64,000 nucleotides of DNA. Source: Pelagicoccus sp. SDUM812002 (lineage in GTDB: Bacteria; Verrucomicrobiota; Verrucomicrobiia; Opitutales; Opitutaceae). The notes under the pieces were generated by a model. That model was given only the letters and a program-made list of their open reading frames with translations, was not told the DNA's origin and made no database searches. Of this stretch, positions 60,507-64,000 are shown piece after piece. The translations under genes were made by a program, and so were the position numbers. The DNA lies in the NCBI RefSeq assembly GCF_031127835.1, contig NZ_JARXHX010000021.1, positions 1 through 64,000 on the forward strand. Reading direction: 5' to 3'. Numbering within the stretch: position 1 is the stretch's first letter; each line of letters starts with the position of its first letter.

Positions 60507-62360
60507 CTACTTCGCGTCGATGTATCGCGTGATGTCCTTAATGGTGAGCTTGGTTTCGTTGGAATCAACGGAAACGGAAACTTCGTCACCGATACGCTTG
60601 CCGAGCATGCTCTTACCCAAAGGTGTGAGATAGGAGATTACGAAGTTCTCTGGATCGCCGTCCCAAGCGCCGAGCAAGGTGTAAGTGACTTCCGAACCGT
60701 CCTTCTCGTCTTTCAGTGTAACGACATTTCCGATACCAACGGTCTCGGTGGTCGCGGATGTGAAGTCGGTGATCTGGGCGCGCTTGATGTCGGCTTCGAG
60801 AAGGTTGCGGCGGGACATGAGAATCTGCTGGTCCTGCTTGGCCATCTTGTACTCGGAGTTTTCCTTGAGGTCGCCCAGTTCGCGCGCTTCGGCAATGGCT
60901 TGGGAGTTCTCTGGAATCTTCTTGGTAACGATATCGTCGAATTCCGCGACAGCCTTCTCGTAGCTTCCCTTGGAGACCATGAGGCCTTGGCTCTCTTGGG
61001 TTTCGTCGGACTCGAGCAGTGACTGGACGCCTGGGAAGAGCTTGATGAAACGAGCGAGCAGCGACTTCTTGGTGAGTTCCTCGAATCCTTGGTTGAGCAG
61101 GAGGTTGTTCGCAAGGTCGCGAGCTGTTTCTGCATCGGCGGTCGCAAGGAGGTCGGGAATGAGCTCCTTGTCCTCGCTGAGAATATCGGCGAGAGGGATG
61201 CGTCGCGAAGTAGACGACTGCAGCGCTTCGTAATCGATCGCGAAGAAGATAGAGTTGAGCAAACGTGGGAGGATCATGTCGTGAACGAGATCCGAGTACT
61301 TCTTGGAGTTACGGTTCTTTACGATCCAAAGGAGAACGGGCTCCTTGAGGTTTTGCTCAGTTTGCCAGCGAAGGAAGGTTTCCTTGATTTCGTCGGCGAA
61401 GCCATTTTCGACGAGGAAGTTGACGCTGTCCGTGGTGAACTTTCCAGAGCTGTTCTTGAGGAGCGAGAAACAGATTTCCTTCCAGTCCGCGGGATGAGAA
61501 GCCTTGATCGCCTTGAGAGCGCGGCCTTGGGAGTTGGTTGGCAGTTCGTCGATGAGATGGTCGAGACCGTCGATGTCGGACAGTATCTGTACCACGGAAG
61601 GTTCGAAGGTTTCCACGTCGATATCGAGCAAGCGAGCTATGTCGTTGCGAATCCACGCTCCTTTTAGCTTCTCCGCAGAAGTGAGCTGGTTGGACTCGCG
61701 AACGGCGGTTGCCAAAGTGTGGAGAATGAGTCCGAGCTGGTCGCGATGCTCTTCGAGCTTGTCGCCGACCGAATCGAGCAATGCTTCCGCGATGATGACG
61801 CGGCGCTTAGCGGACTGGGTGGAGTTGTAGTCCTCGATGAGTTCTTCTTCTAGAGTGACAGGTTCGTCTCGGAGGATGTACATGCCAGTTTTGCGGGCGG
61901 GCACGGAGATGCGTGGATCCTTAGCGAGCAGCTTCTTCGTAGCGGTCCACCACTTTTTGTACTTGATCGGGCCGATAACGCGAGCGAGCACGCTTTCGAT
62001 TTCGGCGGTGCTTGCAGCATTGTTCGGATACTGCTTGAGAAGGTTTACGATCAGCTGGGCAGGCTCCTTGGCGATGAGCTCTTCGACGGCTGCCGGCTCG
62101 AGTTCCTTTTGGACGAGCACATGGTCGGGGAGCAGGACTTGCATGGTATTCACGCAGAAACCGGGGTCCATGCGGTGGCCTTCCTTGCCTTCGAAGTCGA
62201 TGACCAGCTTGTTCTCAGACGCATCGTAGTCTTTGATCTGACCGAATCCCCAGCTTTGGTGGATGCAGTAGTTGCCCGGCTGCATAGCCTCCAGTTTGAC
62301 CTTTGCTGCCTTCAGCTCTGGCTTTCTCGAAATGATTTCCAATACGGCTTCTTCGTTCAT
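60507..62360 (-). CDS. greA: GreA-type elongation factor with a ~460-residue N-terminal extension
   Basis: A 617-residue protein. Residues about 463-617 are a full GreA/GreB factor: coiled coil with the acidic tip LGDLKENSEY (GDLKEN at 496-501) and the C-terminal FKBP-like domain (FVISYLTPLGKSMLGKRIGDEVSV). Normal bacterial GreA has about 158 residues. The N-terminal ~460 residues have no clear motif beyond helical repeats (IKYKKWWTATKKLLAKDPRISVPARK and others) and are unique to PVC relatives as I recall (Chlamydia GreA is also very long). It rescues backtracked RNA polymerase; the extension might add binding surfaces. It is single-gene, divergent from the RsmB gene. Confidence 0.9.
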   Translation of the reverse strand: MNEEAVLEIISRKPELKAAKVKLEAMQPGNYCIHQSWGFGQIKDYDASENKLVIDFEGKEGHRMDPGFCVNTMQVLLPDHVLVQKELEPAAVEELIAKEPAQLIVNLLKQYPNNAASTAEIESVLARVIGPIKYKKWWTATKKLLAKDPRISVPARKTGMYILRDEPVTLEEELIEDYNSTQSAKRRVIIAEALLDSVGDKLEEHRDQLGLILHTLATAVRESNQLTSAEKLKGAWIRNDIARLLDIDVETFEPSVVQILSDIDGLDHLIDELPTNSQGRALKAIKASHPADWKEICFSLLKNSSGKFTTDSVNFLVENGFADEIKETFLRWQTEQNLKEPVLLWIVKNRNSKKYSDLVHDMILPRLLNSIFFAIDYEALQSSTSRRIPLADILSEDKELIPDLLATADAETARDLANNLLLNQGFEELTKKSLLARFIKLFPGVQSLLESDETQESQGLMVSKGSYEKAVAEFDDIVTKKIPENSQAIAEARELGDLKENSEYKMAKQDQQILMSRRNLLEADIKRAQITDFTSATTETVGIGNVVTLKDEKDGSEVTYTLLGAWDGDPENFVISYLTPLGKSMLGKRIGDEVSVSVDSNETKLTIKDITRYIDAK

Positions 62361-62430
62361 CGTCGTGTAAAGAGACTAAAGGAATAAGAGAGGAGCCTTT
62401 TTATGGAGTTGTCAATGAGACAGGCAGATC

Positions 62431-63708
62431 ATGAATAGAGAGCTTCTTTTTATGAGCGATGATTCCTGGAGTGTAGCGGTAGAATTAGTGGCGAATTTTT
62501 CGCGCAAACCCGCGCGGATGTCCCATCTGCTGGAGCAAATGCCACCCCAATGGGACTCGGGAAAGCGTCGCACCTGCCAGTCTTTGCTCTTCGGGACTGT
62601 TCGGCATATTCGTTTGCTGGAGAGAGCTCTGGACGAGTTTTTACGTCGTAGACCCAAGCCGTTGGTATGGGCGAGCTTGTTGGTGGCGAGCCGAGAGCTG
62701 ATGGAAAATCCGGATCGCGGTGCGAAAATCGTGCACCATGCGGTTGAGCGAATCGGAAAGCGGTTTAGCAAAGTTGAGAAGGGGTTGGCCAACGCGGTGC
62801 TCCGGAAAGTGGCGGGTCGATTGCCGGAGCTCTTGTGTATGGAGCCAAGCGCCGCCAAGGATTTGGCCTGGCGATACAGCCATCCGGAATGGCTGGTTAA
62901 CCGCTGGATCGAGCAGTTCGGACTCGAGGAAACGGTTGCCTTTTTGCGATGGAATCAAGCCGAGGCGGGTGTGTTCGCTCGTTGGCAATGGGATCCCGAG
63001 GAGTTGGAAGAATTGAAGCCTTTGGGCGATGGATCGCCTTTCTTTCGAGTTGAGCCAGGAAGCTGGAGGGTGATCTCTCCTTTAATAGAAGCGGGGCGTC
63101 TTTATGTGCAGAATCCCGCGGCTTCTCTGGCTCCGAGCCTTTTACTGGATGCGGTCGGACAGGGAAGGCTGCTCGATCTTTGCGCTGCACCCGGCGGTAA
63201 GGGCTTGTTTATGGATAGCATTGCCCCGACGGAGATTCGGGAGATTGTCTCTGTCGACTTGGCCGGACCACGTTTCGAGCGAATGAAAGGTAACTACGAT
63301 CGATACCAAGCGAAGCGGGTGCGAGCCCTTGCGGCTGATATTTTCGAATTGGAGCAAGAATCAGTCGGCGTTTTTGACGGTGTCCTCTTGGACGCTCCTT
63401 GCAGCAATTCTGGAGTTTTGCAGCACAAAGTGGATGCTCGTTGGCGTCAATCGCCTGAGGGACTGGTTGATTTGGTGGAATTACAGGGGCGGTTGCTGGC
63501 ATCCGCATCAGGCTTTGTGAAGGATGGTGGAGCATTGGTCTATAGTACCTGCAGCGTGGATACGGATGAAAACGAGAGCGTGGTGTCGGCCTTCTTAGAA
63601 ACGGAAAAAGGCAAGCCCTTCGCTCTAGAGGAGTCGAAGTTGAGCTTGCCTTGGAGGGATGCTCGAGATGGAGCAGGCGTATTCCTGCTCCGAAATACGA
63701 GCTGTTAG
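62431..63708 (+). CDS. RsmB-like 16S rRNA (cytosine-5) methyltransferase
   Basis: A 425-residue protein. The N-terminal NusB-like domain (about 1-140) contains RRTCQSLLFGTVRHIRLLERALDEFL and NAVLRKVAG. The C-terminal Fmu/RsmB methyltransferase shows LLDLCAAPGGKGLFM, VDLAGPRFERMKGN, the first Cys motif LLDAPCSNSGVL and the second ALVYSTCSVDTDENE. This fits 16S rRNA m5C methylation (C967 in E. coli). ATG 62431 and 62452 are both possible starts. It is divergent from greA and converges with the chemotaxis receptor gene, the stops overlapping by three to four bases. Confidence 0.88.
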   Translation: MNRELLFMSDDSWSVAVELVANFSRKPARMSHLLEQMPPQWDSGKRRTCQSLLFGTVRHIRLLERALDEFLRRRPKPLVWASLLVASRELMENPDRGAKIVHHAVERIGKRFSKVEKGLANAVLRKVAGRLPELLCMEPSAAKDLAWRYSHPEWLVNRWIEQFGLEETVAFLRWNQAEAGVFARWQWDPEELEELKPLGDGSPFFRVEPGSWRVISPLIEAGRLYVQNPAASLAPSLLLDAVGQGRLLDLCAAPGGKGLFMDSIAPTEIREIVSVDLAGPRFERMKGNYDRYQAKRVRALAADIFELEQESVGVFDGVLLDAPCSNSGVLQHKVDARWRQSPEGLVDLVELQGRLLASASGFVKDGGALVYSTCSVDTDENESVVSAFLETEKGKPFALEESKLSLPWRDARDGAGVFLLRNTSC

Positions 63709-64000
63709 TTCCAGAGTTCGTCGAAGTTGTTTTGAGCCGCTACCGGTTGCTGGTTACGGCTGACCTCGAATGAATTATGGCTCGACCGGCTAGGAGAAGG
63801 CACCGTAGCAGCACGCTTTTGAGGTGTGGAGCTTGGCTTCGAGGAATCTCCGGAGAGTTGAATGAGCTCGTTCACGACGGTATCCAAATTTCCAGACTGC
63901 TCTTGCAAGCCGCGGCAGGAGGCAACTGTCTCGGTGGCGAAACGTTTGTTTTCCTCGGTGCTGCCGGAGAGTTCAGCGATGGAGGCGGTCATCTCTTGAA
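63705..64000 (-). CDS. Methyl-accepting chemotaxis protein, C-terminal end (N-terminus beyond the window)
   Basis: The 3' end of a receptor gene open to the right edge. Read in frame it gives QEMTASIAELSGSTEENKRFATETV, the end of the signalling coiled coil with a typical MCP pattern, then a flexible Ser/Pro/Thr-rich tail and the terminal NFDELWN, which may serve as a tether for adaptation enzymes. The sensory domain is outside the window. Confidence 0.75.
   Translation of the reverse strand, partial: QEMTASIAELSGSTEENKRFATETVASCRGLQEQSGNLDTVVNELIQLSGDSSKPSSTPQKRAATVPSPSRSSHNSFEVSRNQQPVAAQNNFDELWN

Noticed and set aside
1-64000. tRNA, rRNA, CRISPR arrays, insertion sequences or prophage genes
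   Set aside because: Intergenic stretches were read for T-loop (GGTTCGA) patterns, direct-repeat arrays and transposase-like frames; none was found.

Overview
The window looks like chromosomal DNA of a free-living, heterotrophic bacterium of the PVC superphylum, most likely Verrucomicrobiota class Opitutae (a Pelagicoccus-like marine lineage is my best guess). The reasons are indirect. The GreA-type elongation factor at 60507-62360 carries a very long N-terminal extension, as in Chlamydiae and their relatives. A secreted sugar-isomerase/cytochrome c/beta-propeller operon has PVC style. There is a complete MEP isoprenoid gene group, and Shine-Dalgarno sequences are weak or absent before most genes. 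GC is moderate (mid-50s by eye). I found no rRNA, tRNA, CRISPR array, transposase or prophage gene, so this is mostly core genome with several catabolic and signalling islands.

Layout. 1-8.7 kb: the 3' part of a LytS-type histidine kinase, small secreted or membrane proteins, an alpha/beta hydrolase, LysE and MFS transporters, a BlaI/BlaR1-type repressor and peptidase pair with a dyad operator, and a radical SAM protein. 8.8-16.5 kb: two large hybrid histidine kinases on either side of a reverse-strand larE-larB-larC operon for the nickel-pincer nucleotide cofactor. 16.5-21 kb: a reverse-strand run of small proteins plus birA and nadC. 21-26 kb: a forward signalling cassette (Hpt, receiver-pseudokinase, receiver-kinase, Hpt) followed by a PDZ lipoprotein with a dead M48-like site. 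27.4-33.1 kb: a tightly overlapping DNA-repair operon (MBL exonuclease, ATP-dependent DNA ligase, Lhr-Core-type helicase, PdeM phosphoesterase). 33.4-38 kb: a GH10 xylanase facing a secreted TIM-barrel/cytochrome c/beta-propeller operon. 38-39.5 kb: three small ORFs with good ribosome binding sites, and a secreted propeller-like protein.

39.5-47.2 kb is a catabolic and uptake island on the reverse strand: TonB-dependent receptor, an AtzH-AtzG-like fusion, an AtzE/HpxY-like amidase, a BiuH-like amidohydrolase and an NCS2-type permease. A divergent GntR/FCD regulator sits beside a perfect palindrome in the shared control region. Together they suggest import and hydrolysis of a ureide, biuret or carboxybiuret-type nitrogen compound. 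47.2-54.5 kb holds an ABC exporter and an oligopeptide-type ABC importer with two binding proteins and two permeases but no ATPases. 54.5-64 kb is housekeeping: ispF, ispD, pyrF, ispE, ptsI, an ArsR-methyltransferase fusion, the giant GreA, an RsmB-like rRNA methyltransferase and the 3' end of a chemotaxis receptor gene.

The most notable signals are the AtzH-AtzG fusion beside its amidase partner, the receiver-linked histidine pseudokinase between two paralogous Hpt proteins, the PDZ lipoprotein with a destroyed zinc motif, the SD-led micro-ORFs at 38.1 kb, and a terminator-ended intergenic region at 3.5-3.8 kb that may encode a small RNA.
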